The position numbers and the translations under genes were made by a program. Positions 51,338 to 59,916 of a stretch of 64,000 bases of DNA are shown here, piece after piece. Within the stretch, counting starts at the first letter, position 1. Every line of letters starts with the position of its first letter. This DNA comes from Brooklawnia sp963780175. Its GTDB lineage: Bacteria; Actinomycetota; Actinomycetes; Propionibacteriales; Propionibacteriaceae. The notes under the pieces were generated by a model. That model made no database searches. It was not told where the DNA came from and saw only the letters and a program-made list of their open reading frames with translations. The stretch spans positions 62,001 to 126,000 of the forward strand of contig CAWAAT010000006.1 of the NCBI GenBank assembly GCA_963780175.1. The letters run 5' to 3'.

Positions 51338-53869
51338 ATGGTTGAGTCGGTTCCCTCGGTTCGTGCCTTCTACTGGCCGACGTTGACTGCGTTGCGCGGT
51401 TTCGAGGGCCCAGTCGACAGGCTGGCGCTGATTCGTGCGGCGGTCGAGCGGATGGATCTTACGCCGGAACAGCTGGGAGCGCCGGGGCCCGGGCGACAGA
51501 CGTTGGCCGAGTATCGGGCCAGCTGGGCACTGAGTCACCTGAAGGTCATGGGGCTCGCGGAGAACGTCGAGCGCGCTTCTTGGGTGGTTCGCCCCGAGGG
51601 CCGAACCATTACCGAGGACGAGGTCTACGACACCTGGCGCGAGGCGTCCAAGCGTTACCGCCCGCGCTCCCACGGCGATGACGCCGCCCCGGGCCAGACA
51701 TGGCTGGTGGGCGCCGTGGTGGACGGGATCGACCAGACATCACGCTTCCTTGAAGCAGGGGTGTGGCAGGTCGCGAACCCGAGTGACATCGAAGTGGCCT
51801 ACTTGCAGTCGATGCGTCCCGACGATCGGATCGCGATCAAGTCGTCTTTCGTGCAGCGTCATGGTCTGCCGTTTGAGAATCATGGCCGGCCGGTATCAGT
51901 GAACCGGATCAAGGCACGAGGGGTCATCACTCGTGTGGGCGAGGACCAGGTCTACGTCGACTGGGAAGAAGTCGCGCCACCCCGGGACTGGTACTTCTAC
52001 ACCAGCCTGAAGGCCATGTGGCGCCTTTCCCAGGGGCCGTGGGCCGAGCAGCTTCAGGCGTTCATCTTCGACGATGCGGTCCAGGACATCGAATGGTTCT
52101 TGGCTGACCCCTTCTGGAGTGACCGTTACGGTCCCGCGAACGCGCAGGTGGCGGTCTCTGACCAAGCAGCGGACCTTGAGTGGATCCCGTTCTTCGAGGC
52201 GGTGGTCGATGCACTGTTGGAGCAGCGGGACCAACGGCCACGGTTGGCTAACCTGGCGCGTGAGATCCGGGCGAAGCATGGTCAGGGCACGTGGCACGAC
52301 AAGTTCGCCGACGGTAGCACCGGGGTTCTGGCGGATATCGATCCGGGCACGTTGATGGCGATATTCAATTTGGGACCCACCCCGTTGCCCAAGCGGCAAC
52401 GCATCGCTCAAGACGTCGCTGAGGCGCTGGGTCTGGATCTGATGGCTCCCGGCCGGTTCGACGGCGTGCCTGTCACCCATCCGCAGAACGGTTGGTTGTT
52501 CGGATGGGCGAAGGATCGCGGGGATGCCATCGACTTGCTGTGGGAGGCCTTCGCGGCAGCAACAAGGTGGGCAGACAACCCGGCGGATCCGGACGCTCGA
52601 GAGGCGTTCGCGGCAGCCTTGGCCCCGGCGCTGGACGCCTCGAACTGGACACTGGCCACCGCCCTGTACCGTGCCCGCCCGTACTGGTTCTGTCCGATGG
52701 ACGGCAACACCAGGGAGCTCCTCCGCGCCGAAGCCGGGATCCAGCCTCCCAAGAACCCCCACGTTCCCGACGCCGCCGACGCCTACCTCGCCATGCTTGA
52801 CGAGGTCCGCGCCTACCTGGCCAAACCGGAATCGTCGGTGCATACCATCCCGGAGCTTTCGATCCGTGCGTGGGAGACCCGAGGGGTCGCCGAGGACGGT
52901 GCGACCGTCGAGGAGGACGATGAACCACAGGCTGAACTGCCCACCGAACCGGCCGTGCCGACGCCCTACACCTTGGACGACCTGGTCAGCGAGGGATGTT
53001 TCCTCCCCCGCCCGGACCTAGAACGATTGCTGGTCCAGCTCCAGCGAACCAAGAACCTGATCCTCCAGGGGGCACCTGGAACGGGAAAGACGTGGCTCGC
53101 TCAGCGTCTTGGCTGGATTCTCGCCGGCCGGCGGTCCGCCCCCGAAGTCAAGGTCCTCCAGTTCCATCCGAACACATCGTATGAGGACTTCGTCCGCGGC
53201 TACCGTCCCACGACCGACGACACCGGGGCGGCCGGTCTGAAACTTGTCGACGGGCCCCTGATCAGGCTGGCCGATCGCGCCAGGACCGACCGCACCGGCA
53301 AGTACACGATGGTCATCGAGGAGATCAACCGAGGTAACCCGGCGCGCGCCCTCGGCGAAGTCCTGACTCTGATTGAGGCCAGTAAACGATCAGTGACTGA
53401 CGCCATACACCTGACCTACGAGACCCCGGGGATGGAACCGGACGGCTTCTGGCTGCCCCCCAACCTGTACGTGGTCGGCACCATGAACATCGCCGACCGG
53501 TCGCTGGCCCTGGTCGACCTGGCCCTACGGCGCCGTTTCGCGTTCGTCACCCTGCGACCGCAGTACAACCAGGCATGGAAGACGTGGCTGATGGGCCACA
53601 CCAGCGCCGCGGGCAGCGCGGAGTTCGCCGACGCCCTCGCCAAGGGCGTCACCGAACTGAACCAGAAGATCACCGAGGAACCCACCCTGGGCCCGAATTT
53701 CGTGATCGGGCACAGCTTCTTCACCCCCACCGAGTCCGTCACCGACCTGCGCGAATGGTTTGTGGATCAGGTGGAGTCATCCGTGCGCCCGTTGCTGCAT
53801 GAGTACTGGTTCGACAACCGCACGGTGGCCGACAACCTCGCCGACATTCTCCTGAGCTCGTGTCCGTGA
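51338..53869 (+). CDS. McrB-type AAA+ restriction NTPase with Mrr-N and EVE-like modules
   Basis: An 843-residue motor subunit of a modification-dependent (type IV-like) restriction system. Residues ~8-85 resemble the Mrr N-terminal winged helix (FYWPTLTALRG...). Residues ~120-235 match an EVE/PUA-like module often fused to McrB homologues (WLVGAVVDGIDQTSRFLEAGVW, GDRIAIK-like, PPRDWYFYTSLKAMWRL), a likely reader of modified bases. The AAA+ core has Walker A GAPGTGKT at 578-585, IEEINRGNPARALGE, and the McrB signature MNIADRSLALVDLALRRRF. ATG 51338 has GAAGGAG at eight bases. First gene inside the tRNA-Thr-flanked region, coupled to mcrC. Confidence 0.9.
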   Translation: MVESVPSVRAFYWPTLTALRGFEGPVDRLALIRAAVERMDLTPEQLGAPGPGRQTLAEYRASWALSHLKVMGLAENVERASWVVRPEGRTITEDEVYDTWREASKRYRPRSHGDDAAPGQTWLVGAVVDGIDQTSRFLEAGVWQVANPSDIEVAYLQSMRPDDRIAIKSSFVQRHGLPFENHGRPVSVNRIKARGVITRVGEDQVYVDWEEVAPPRDWYFYTSLKAMWRLSQGPWAEQLQAFIFDDAVQDIEWFLADPFWSDRYGPANAQVAVSDQAADLEWIPFFEAVVDALLEQRDQRPRLANLAREIRAKHGQGTWHDKFADGSTGVLADIDPGTLMAIFNLGPTPLPKRQRIAQDVAEALGLDLMAPGRFDGVPVTHPQNGWLFGWAKDRGDAIDLLWEAFAAATRWADNPADPDAREAFAAALAPALDASNWTLATALYRARPYWFCPMDGNTRELLRAEAGIQPPKNPHVPDAADAYLAMLDEVRAYLAKPESSVHTIPELSIRAWETRGVAEDGATVEEDDEPQAELPTEPAVPTPYTLDDLVSEGCFLPRPDLERLLVQLQRTKNLILQGAPGTGKTWLAQRLGWILAGRRSAPEVKVLQFHPNTSYEDFVRGYRPTTDDTGAAGLKLVDGPLIRLADRARTDRTGKYTMVIEEINRGNPARALGEVLTLIEASKRSVTDAIHLTYETPGMEPDGFWLPPNLYVVGTMNIADRSLALVDLALRRRFAFVTLRPQYNQAWKTWLMGHTSAAGSAEFADALAKGVTELNQKITEEPTLGPNFVIGHSFFTPTESVTDLREWFVDQVESSVRPLLHEYWFDNRTVADNLADILLSSCP

Positions 53870-55041
53870 CCCCTCGTGAGGACGACCGGATCGGCGTTCA
53901 GGTCGGTGAGGGCCGCACGTCGATACCGGTGCGCAACCTGTGGCTGCTGTTCCTGTACGCCAGCCAGCTCTACGAACACCTTCACGATGAAGAACGTGTC
54001 CTAGCTGAGACCAACCCCGCCGGCCTGGTCGAGCTCGCCTCCAGAATCCTCTGCGGCGAAGCCGACCGAGCCCTGCGCCGCAACCTCAGCGTGGGCTATG
54101 TCGAACGCCACGAGGTGCTCACTGCCGTCCGCGACCGCATCGATCACCTCGGCACCGCGCGCGGCGCACACCTGCAACGCGGCCATGTCCTGTGCCGCTT
54201 CGATCACCTCACCGTCGACACTGCCCGAAACCGCTACATCGCGGCAGCCCTGGCCCAGGCCGGCCGTCGTCTGGGGAGCAGCCGGATCGATCCCCACATC
54301 GCCAACCAATGTCTCGCACTGGCCTCACGATTCGAACGCTCCGGCGTCCGCCTCGACCGCCCCAACCCCGACACACCCCGCCGGGAGGTCTACGGCCACT
54401 ACGACCGCCACGACCGCAGAACAATGGCCGCCGCCCAACTCGTCATCGACACCCTGCTCCCTACCCACGCGGCCGGCCAGTCACACGTCAACCCGTTGGA
54501 CTACTCCCAGGGATCTCTTCGGAAACTCTACGAAGAGGCCATCCGCAACTTCTATCGGGTCAACCTCCCCGACTGGCAAGTCGGGGCACGGCACCTCTCA
54601 TGGCCCAGCGACGGCCCCCTCGACCCACTCTTCCCTGCGATGAGAACCGACATCACCCTCGACCGCCCAGACCGAACCCGGCTGATCATCGACACCAAGT
54701 TCACCTGCGCCTTGTCCACCCACGCCGAACACCACGAACCACGACTCCACTCCGGTCACCTGTACCAGCTGTACGCATACCTGCACACCCAAGCCGGCCG
54801 CGGGGACCCTTCCGCCGACCACGCGGACGGCCTACTGCTCTACCCCTCCACCGATCAAGCCCCAGACATCAACGTGACGGCGACCATGCGCGAACACGCA
54901 CTCCGCGTCGCCACAGTCGACCTGACAGCCACTCCAACAACCATTCGCGCCAGACTCCTGAACATGGCGGTGACGCAGGGGGCAACTACATCCGCACGCT
55001 TCGAAGCGGTTCCACCCCCCGAAGCTGACGCCCGTAACTAG
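53866..55041 (+). CDS. McrC-type nuclease subunit
   Basis: A 391-residue partner of McrB that supplies DNA cleavage. The N-terminal half has IPVRNLWLLFLYASQLY and a helical domain typical of McrC-like proteins. The nuclease half has a PD-(D/E)xK site: Asp262 in MRTDITL, Asp276 and Lys278 in LIIDTKF, then HLYQLYAYL. GTG 53866 overlaps the mcrB stop as GTGA; another GTG two codons upstream is possible. The 155 bases after it hold no gene. Foreign DNA with modified cytosine or similar is the likely target. Confidence 0.88.
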   Translation: MTPREDDRIGVQVGEGRTSIPVRNLWLLFLYASQLYEHLHDEERVLAETNPAGLVELASRILCGEADRALRRNLSVGYVERHEVLTAVRDRIDHLGTARGAHLQRGHVLCRFDHLTVDTARNRYIAAALAQAGRRLGSSRIDPHIANQCLALASRFERSGVRLDRPNPDTPRREVYGHYDRHDRRTMAAAQLVIDTLLPTHAAGQSHVNPLDYSQGSLRKLYEEAIRNFYRVNLPDWQVGARHLSWPSDGPLDPLFPAMRTDITLDRPDRTRLIIDTKFTCALSTHAEHHEPRLHSGHLYQLYAYLHTQAGRGDPSADHADGLLLYPSTDQAPDINVTATMREHALRVATVDLTATPTTIRARLLNMAVTQGATTSARFEAVPPPEADARN

Positions 55042-55196
55042 CAGCGTGCGCGGAACACGCCGGTTTCGGGCGGCATGCTGGCAGCCCTTGACCACCGCCG
55101 CGCTGGCCGGCACCAGCCGGGAAGACCCTTTACCGGATCTGCCGCCGCGGGGGCGGCATGGCAGCCAGAGCTCGCGCGATCCGGTAGGTGTTGACC

Positions 55197-55784
55197 ATGC
55201 AATTCCTCACGCCGACGACTCTCACCGGGCACCTTGTTTCCCTTGAACCGCTCGATGACGTGCACATCGAGGGACTGCGCGCCGCAGTGCAGGACGGCCA
55301 CATCAACGACCTGTGGTACACCTCCGCACCCGCCCCCGAGACGGTGGCGGCCGACGTCAAGGCCAAACGTGACCTGGCTGAGCGCGGACTTATGCTCCCG
55401 TTCGCCCTCCGCCGGCTCGCCGACGGCCAGCTTGTCGGCGTGACGACCTACTGCCATCCGCTCCCTACTGTCCCGGCGGTGGAGATCGGCTACACGTGGC
55501 AGGCGGCGTCGGCCCACCGCACCGGAACGAACACGGAGGCGAAGCTGCTGATGCTCGCCCACGCGTTCGAGCAGTGGGGCTGCCGGCGGGTGTGTTTCCG
55601 GGCGACCTGGTTCAACCATCCGTCGCGGCGGGCGATCGAGCGGCTGGGGGCGGTGTTCGAGGGACGCATCCGCAACGACCGGATCATGCGCACCGGTGAA
55701 GTGACCGACACGGCGCAGTATTCGATCACCGACGGTGACTGGCCCGCAGTCCGCCGACACTTGGACCATCTCCTCGCGAAGTAG
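55197..55784 (+). CDS. GNAT-family N-acetyltransferase (RimJ/RimL type)
   Basis: A 195-residue GCN5-related acetyltransferase. It opens LTGHLVSLEPLDDVHIEGL, has AVEIGYTW (core strand) and a YTWQAASAHRTGTNTEAKLLML segment resembling the acetyl-CoA loop/helix, then WFNHPSRRAIERLGAVFEGRIRND, the RimJ/L C-terminal signature. Substrate unknown: protein N-termini, small amines or antibiotics. ATG 55197; GTG 55188 in frame. It stands alone between mcrC and a convergent membrane protein. Confidence 0.85.
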   Translation: MQFLTPTTLTGHLVSLEPLDDVHIEGLRAAVQDGHINDLWYTSAPAPETVAADVKAKRDLAERGLMLPFALRRLADGQLVGVTTYCHPLPTVPAVEIGYTWQAASAHRTGTNTEAKLLMLAHAFEQWGCRRVCFRATWFNHPSRRAIERLGAVFEGRIRNDRIMRTGEVTDTAQYSITDGDWPAVRRHLDHLLAK

Positions 55785-55858
55785 CTCGGCGGGACTCGCA
55801 GGGACGAATTGGGTGCCACCATCCTCGAACATCCGGAAATGCCGCTCGGAGGAACGTC

Positions 55859-56269
55859 TCAGCCGTCCCGGCGAGCTCGCCAAGCCAGTGCTGCCAGCAG
55901 GGCGGTTGTGGGAGTCCACGTCGCTCGCTCGGGCCAGGAAGGCGAGATGCCGTTCAGGACGGCACCCACACCCATCAGTGCGGTGATTCCGGTCAGGACA
56001 TGGCGGCGCACCCTCAGCGGGGTGCGACGACTCACGATCGCGACAGAGAGTCCGCTGTAGAGGAGCGCGGCTCCTGCGCTCACGACCCTGAGGCGGCTGG
56101 GAAGCACGCCGATGTGAGCGCCGCCGTAGCTGGCTCGGCCCCAAGGGGTCCCGATCGCAAGGGCTGCTTGGAAGGCGGCCAGCCCTGCCAGCCCCACGGC
56201 CACTGCTCCACGCTCCACGGAGCGTCGCTGGTGCTCAGCACCCTGTCGCGTCTGCCTCGGCCCAGTCAC
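55859..56269 (-). CDS. Small integral membrane protein, unknown function
   Basis: A 136-residue protein from a GTG at 56269; no better start is visible, and the frame stays open upstream without coding-like content. Four hydrophobic segments are apparent near residues 20-40, 58-78, 88-108 and 115-130. A conserved-looking ISPSWPERATWTPTTALLAALAW stretch is at the end. I do not recognise the family. Convergent with the GNAT gene. Coding third positions support a real gene. Confidence 0.55.
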   Translation of the reverse strand: MTGPRQTRQGAEHQRRSVERGAVAVGLAGLAAFQAALAIGTPWGRASYGGAHIGVLPSRLRVVSAGAALLYSGLSVAIVSRRTPLRVRRHVLTGITALMGVGAVLNGISPSWPERATWTPTTALLAALAWRARRDG

Positions 56270-56461
56270 ACGGCCATCATGCCTCGGCCGGTCATGCCGC
56301 GATGAGCGACTGACGGTCAGTGTTGGCTCGCACCCAGTCTCGCGCGGCGTTCTCGTTGATGGGCCTACCCTGTTGGTGTCTCTTCTGGCTGACGCCCCCA
56401 ATTCCGAGGAGCCGACCGTGGTCCGCTGTGCAGTGCGTCTGTTCGTCCTGCGGGTGTTGCT

Positions 56462-56869
56462 GTGAGTCGCCAGAGGTGGACTCCGGACGAGCTTGCCCTC
56501 TTGGACGGCCCTGCGAGTGATGTCGAGGTGGCCGAGCTGGTGGGGCGGTCGGTGCATGCGGTGGTGATGAAGCGGTGGCGTCGACGGAACCCTGCTGCGG
56601 TGGCTCGGGACCGTGTGTATGCGGAGGAGAACCGGGACCGGAACAAGCGTCGCGCGGTGATCTACAGCCACACGCAGCGGGACAAGATCAACGCTGCTGC
56701 TCGAGCTGTCGCGGCAGCGGATCGTGTGGCTGCGACCCGATCGGGAACCTTCACCCCGGAAGAGGATGCGCTGGTGTTGCGTCCCGACCTGACTGCTCGA
56801 CAGGTGGCCCAGCTGTTGGGTCGAACAGCTGCTTCGGTGGCCCGGAGACGCAAACGGCTACGCGCATGA
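56462..56869 (+). CDS. Two-HTH DNA-binding protein (tandem SANT/Myb-like)
   Basis: A 135-residue protein with two similar helix-turn-helix units: RWTPDELALLDGP...VAELVGRSVHAVVMKRW (residues ~5-40) and TFTPEEDALVLRP...VAQLLGRTAASVARRRKRL (residues ~97-134), joined by an Arg/Lys-rich helix. Each starts with the W/F-T-P-(D/E)-E motif of SANT-like domains and ends in a basic recognition helix. Such proteins are common in actinobacterial phages and plasmids. GTG start 56462; its regulatory target is unknown. Confidence 0.65.
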   Translation: MSRQRWTPDELALLDGPASDVEVAELVGRSVHAVVMKRWRRRNPAAVARDRVYAEENRDRNKRRAVIYSHTQRDKINAAARAVAAADRVAATRSGTFTPEEDALVLRPDLTARQVAQLLGRTAASVARRRKRLRA

Positions 56870-57598
56870 GGGGAGCCGGCGGCCTGTCTTAAACCGGCTT
56901 GTATGACTTGGAGTGCCTCCTGGTGACGGGTGGTGGTCGCTACGGTGGCTGTGGGAGGAGGCTCCGGGTCTCGCCGCTATCCGGCTGAGCGTGATGGCTC
57001 GTGAAAGAGATCGGTGGGCTCTGGGGTCGACTCTCCCGGTCGAGGCTGGCCCGGTTCAGGGAATTGGTGGCCGAGGCGTGGACCTGCCACGCGGGTGACT
57101 CGTCTTGGGTGGCACCGGATCACGCACAAGCGTGGGTTCGCCGACCGTGGCGTTGGTTGCGGTCGCTGGGTGGCGATGAGCGGGAGTGTCTGCGCGTCAC
57201 TGTCTGTCGACGGGGACGAGGGTTCTCCCGTCCAGGAAGACGATGCCCGTCGTGCGGAGTCACTGGCCGGTGGTTGGGCCCGGCGGGGTCGTGTCGTTCA
57301 CAGCGAACGGAGGAACCCTCGTGTCTGTTCACCCTACCGATCCCGCGCTGGCGCGGGTTGCCTTGATCCTCCGGTGGGCAGTGCCGGCCCGCCGGCCTCA
57401 ACCACCTGCCCACCGCCCCGGACCACACGGGGTCTCGCTATTCTGTGGCTCGGGGGCGACCAGCAGCGGACGGCGAGGTCGATGGTCGTGACCTCGCGCA
57501 CATGAGCCGATGTGCGGTGCCGTCCGGATCTGACCCGAAGACGACGGGGCGGCACGACCCGGCGGGGCGTCACTGTGTTGAGGAGTGCCGGCGCGGGG
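56870..57598. other. 729-bp interval with no supported gene
   Basis: Several open frames cross this stretch but none has a good start together with coding-like third positions. The best small candidate begins at a GTG near 57320 behind GGAGG (CGGAGGAACCCTCGTG) and encodes about 57 residues that I cannot identify. A plus-strand frame from a GTG at 57001 (121 codons) is Trp/Arg-rich and also unrecognised. It may be the remains of a mobile gene or a regulatory region. Confidence 0.4.
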
Positions 57599-58510
57599 TC
57601 AGTCATGCCTAACGTGCTCGAAGTCGTTGTAGGTGGGTGGTTCGAGTTGGAACGTGGAGTGCTCGACGCTGACGTCGCAGTGGTCGGCCACACACGCTTG
57701 AAGGTCGCCCAGCATCTGGGCGGCGCCTTCGGCGAAGCAGGCGTCCTCGACCACGACGTGTGCGGTGAGGACCGGCAGACCGGTGGCGATGGTGGAGGCG
57801 TGAAGGTCGTGCACCCCCACCACATGCGGAACCTCCAGGATGTGTCGACGGACCTCGTCAAGGTCCAATCCCGCCGGAGTGGACTCCAGCAGGATGCTCC
57901 CCGCCTCCCGCAGGATGGTGATCGCCCGCGGCACGATCAGGCCCGCGATCAGCATGCCTGCCAGCGCGTCGATCCGTGTCCAGCCGGTCAGCGCGATCAC
58001 GACCGCGCTCATGATCACTGCCACCGACCCGAGGGCGTCGTTGACGACCTCCAAGAAGGCAGCGCGCATGTTGAGGTTCGCACCGCGGCCCGAGCTGAGC
58101 ACCAGCATCGAGACGATGCTGCCGACCAGACCGGCGATGCCGAACATCAGCAGCCCGCCGGCGGTGACCTCCGGGGGTGTGTACAGGCGCCGAACACCCT
58201 CGACGAACGCATACACCCCGACCGCTAGCAGGACCGCGGCCTGGGCGCCAGCGGCCAGGACTTCGGCGCGCCGCCAGCCCCAGGTGCGTTCGGGGGTGGG
58301 TGGCCGCAGGGCGAGGTTGGTGGCGATGAGCGCCATCAGCAGCCCCGACGCGGCCGTGAGCATGTAACCGGCGTCGACCAACAACGCGAGGCTGTTGGTC
58401 CACCACGCGCCGATGACCTCGGCGACCAGGATGGCGGCAGTGATCCCGACCGCGATCGTGAGCTTGCTGCGATGGGTGCCCTACGACGCGTGGGCGTGGT
58501 CGGCGCTCAT
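57599..58510 (-). pseudogene. CDF-family cation transporter with an in-frame TAG near the start
   Basis: Zinc/cobalt efflux protein of the cation diffusion facilitator family. From ATG 58510 the frame reads MSADHAHAS, then TAG (complement of 58481-58483), then resumes as a normal CDF: first helix LTIAVGITAAILVAEVIGAWW, SLALLVDAGYMLTAASG, EVVNDALGSV, and a C-terminal cytosolic domain ending HSTFQLEPP. Initiation at TTG 58384 would omit helix 1, so the gene is probably broken or the stop is a sequence error. The usual HxxxD in TM2 is YxxxA, and the TM5 His is Glu (seen in some CDF groups), so ion choice may differ. Confidence 0.75.
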
Positions 58511-58589
58511 GCTGGTGCTCTGTCCAGGGCGGGCGTCAGGGCAGGTGCGTGAGCTCGGGTCCGCCAGCTTTGCTGTGGATCAGGGGAGA

Positions 58590-58868
58590 TCACGAGCGAG
58601 CGTCCTGTCCCCGGAGGGGCCGGCGGTGACTGCGGCGGGCGATGTAGTCGAAGCCGATCTCGTCGACCAGGGCTCGGATTTCCTCGGCGCTCACGGCCTC
58701 CGCGGGGGCGATCGTGAGGGACGATTCACCCGCAGGCTCAAGGTCGACGGTCACCTCCCGAACCCCGGGCTGTTGTCGGACGCGCTCCATGAGCAGGACG
58801 AGGCAGTCCGGGCAGGTCAGACCGCTCACCCCGAAGGTGCTGACTCTCCTGATCGTAGTCCTCGTCAC
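58590..58868 (-). CDS. Heavy-metal-associated (CopZ-like) domain protein
   Basis: A 92-residue cytoplasmic metallochaperone-like protein. The HMA motif is GLTCPDC with Cys19 and Cys22 (the usual Met before the first Cys position is Leu-Thr), followed by the second helix, GVREVTVDLEPAGESSLTI and EEIRALVDEIGFDY. It would bind Cu+, Zn2+ or Hg2+ and pass it to a transporter. Start ATG 58868. It lies between the CDF gene and the SHOCT gene on the same strand. Confidence 0.85.
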   Translation of the reverse strand: MTRTTIRRVSTFGVSGLTCPDCLVLLMERVRQQPGVREVTVDLEPAGESSLTIAPAEAVSAEEIRALVDEIGFDYIARRSHRRPLRGQDARS

Positions 58869-58899
58869 GGTGCGCTCCTTGGGTAGTTCGTGGCATGCA

Positions 58900-58921
58900 G
58901 GGGGGCGGGTCGGCGCCCCCC
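58900..58921 (-). terminator. GC-rich hairpin after the SHOCT gene
   Basis: An 8-bp stem, GGGGGGCG at 58900-58907 with CGCCCCCC at 58914-58921, with a six-base loop, located 10 bases after the SHOCT gene stop. No U-tract. It could separate the SHOCT gene from the HMA gene. Confidence 0.4.
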
Positions 58922-58931
58922 CCGGCAGGGT

Positions 58932-59177
58932 TCAGCGTTGGTCGTTGAGGATCCGTCGGCGCTGCTGGTAGTCGTCGGGTTCGATCTCCCCGCGAGCGAG
59001 GCGTTCGTCCAGCAGTTCCAACGCGGTCGGCCGCTCGCGCTGGGGCCTGGGCGCCTCGACGCGGCCGATCCTGCTGATGGACCACACCAACAGAGCGATC
59101 AGGACGACGAGGATGAGCGTGCTGATCCCCATTCCCAACCACATCCCCCAGCCGCTGTTGTCTCCCCACATCATCAT
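58932..59177 (-). CDS. SHOCT-domain small membrane protein
   Basis: An 81-residue protein, MMMWGDNSGWGMWLGMG... Its N-terminus is Met/Trp/Gly-rich, a transmembrane helix spans about residues 14-36, and residues ~50-80 form a SHOCT (short C-terminal) domain, TALELLDERLARGEIEPDDYQQRR. SHOCT proteins often occur near metal or stress genes with unknown role. AAGGGA five bases before the first of three ATGs sets the start at 59177. A GGTCAAG-type site lies 70 bases upstream. Confidence 0.85.
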   Translation of the reverse strand: MMMWGDNSGWGMWLGMGISTLILVVLIALLVWSISRIGRVEAPRPQRERPTALELLDERLARGEIEPDDYQQRRRILNDQR

Positions 59178-59246
59178 TGGTTCCCTTCTTGAGCTGGCCT
59201 TAGGTCCATGGTGCTGCGTCGAACGGCGTGCGGCCCGTCTGCGGTC

Positions 59247-59265
59247 GGTCAAGATCGCTACAAGG
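59247..59265 (-). promoter_or_regulatory. Shared operator-like site upstream of the SHOCT gene
   Basis: GGTCAAGATCGCTACAAGG on the plus strand; on the coding strand it gives GATCTTGACC, supplying a TTGACC -35-like hexamer. It matches the site at 63938-63956 at 15 of 19 positions (GGTCAAGATC-n4-CAAGG). Confidence 0.45.
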
Positions 59266-59290
59266 TCGGCGGCGCAGCGTTCGCGCCCGT

Positions 59291-59911
59291 TCACAGGCGG
59301 CTGGTGGCTTCGTGCAGGAGTTCGGCGGGGTCGAGCCACATGGAGGGGTAGTTGCCGTGCCAGAGCTTGTTGCCGTCGGCGTCGATCAGGACGAAGCCGT
59401 GCCCGGGCAGGCCTGGGTGCATGCCCTTGTCGAGGGTGTCGTAGGCCTTCGAGACCGTGCCGTCGTCGAGCAGGTAGGGGGTGGTGACGCCGAAGCGGTC
59501 CAGGTCGGGCTGGATCTGGGCGGCGGTGTTCATCACGATGGGGAGCACGGTGATGCCGGCTGCGGCGAAGCCCGGCTCCTGCTCGATGAGGGCCATCTGC
59601 TGGGTGCAGGAGCCGCAGCCGGCGCCCTCGTTGAAGTAGAGAAGCACGGGCTGGCCGCGGTAGTCGGCCAGGGACACGGTGGTGCCCGCGGTCGTCGGCA
59701 GGGTGAACGCGGGCGCCTGGCCGGACGGGCCACCCTCGACGGGGCGGGCGCTCCACAGGCCGAACCCGACGAGGGCGACGATGAGCGTGGTCAGCAGCCC
59801 GGTCGCGATTCTGAACAGGCGGCGACGCTTGGTCTCCTTGGCTGATTCGCGTGCCCGTTGGTCTCGGAGCTGTTGCCGGCGGCTGATGGTGGTGCGCTGG
59901 TTGCTGGGCAT
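59291..59911 (-). CDS. Membrane-anchored thiol-redox (redoxin/TlpA-like) protein
   Basis: A 206-residue protein with an Arg/Lys-rich cytoplasmic N-terminus, one transmembrane helix at about residues 33-52 and an external thioredoxin-fold domain. The active site is CGSC (Cys99, Cys102) in YFNEGAGCGSC, followed by PGLPGHGFVLIDADG, where a cis-Pro would be. It would reduce or oxidise thiols outside, fed by the CcdA protein encoded next door. ATG 59911; six bases from the stop of the ccdA C-terminal frame. Confidence 0.85.
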   Translation of the reverse strand: MPSNQRTTISRRQQLRDQRARESAKETKRRRLFRIATGLLTTLIVALVGFGLWSARPVEGGPSGQAPAFTLPTTAGTTVSLADYRGQPVLLYFNEGAGCGSCTQQMALIEQEPGFAAAGITVLPIVMNTAAQIQPDLDRFGVTTPYLLDDGTVSKAYDTLDKGMHPGLPGHGFVLIDADGNKLWHGNYPSMWLDPAELLHEATSRL

Positions 59912-59916
59912 GGTCG

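Noticed and set aside
57001..57366. 121-codon plus-strand frame in the empty interval
   Set aside because: Trp/Arg-rich translation, no ribosome site at the GTG and competing frames of equal length; not enough to call a gene.
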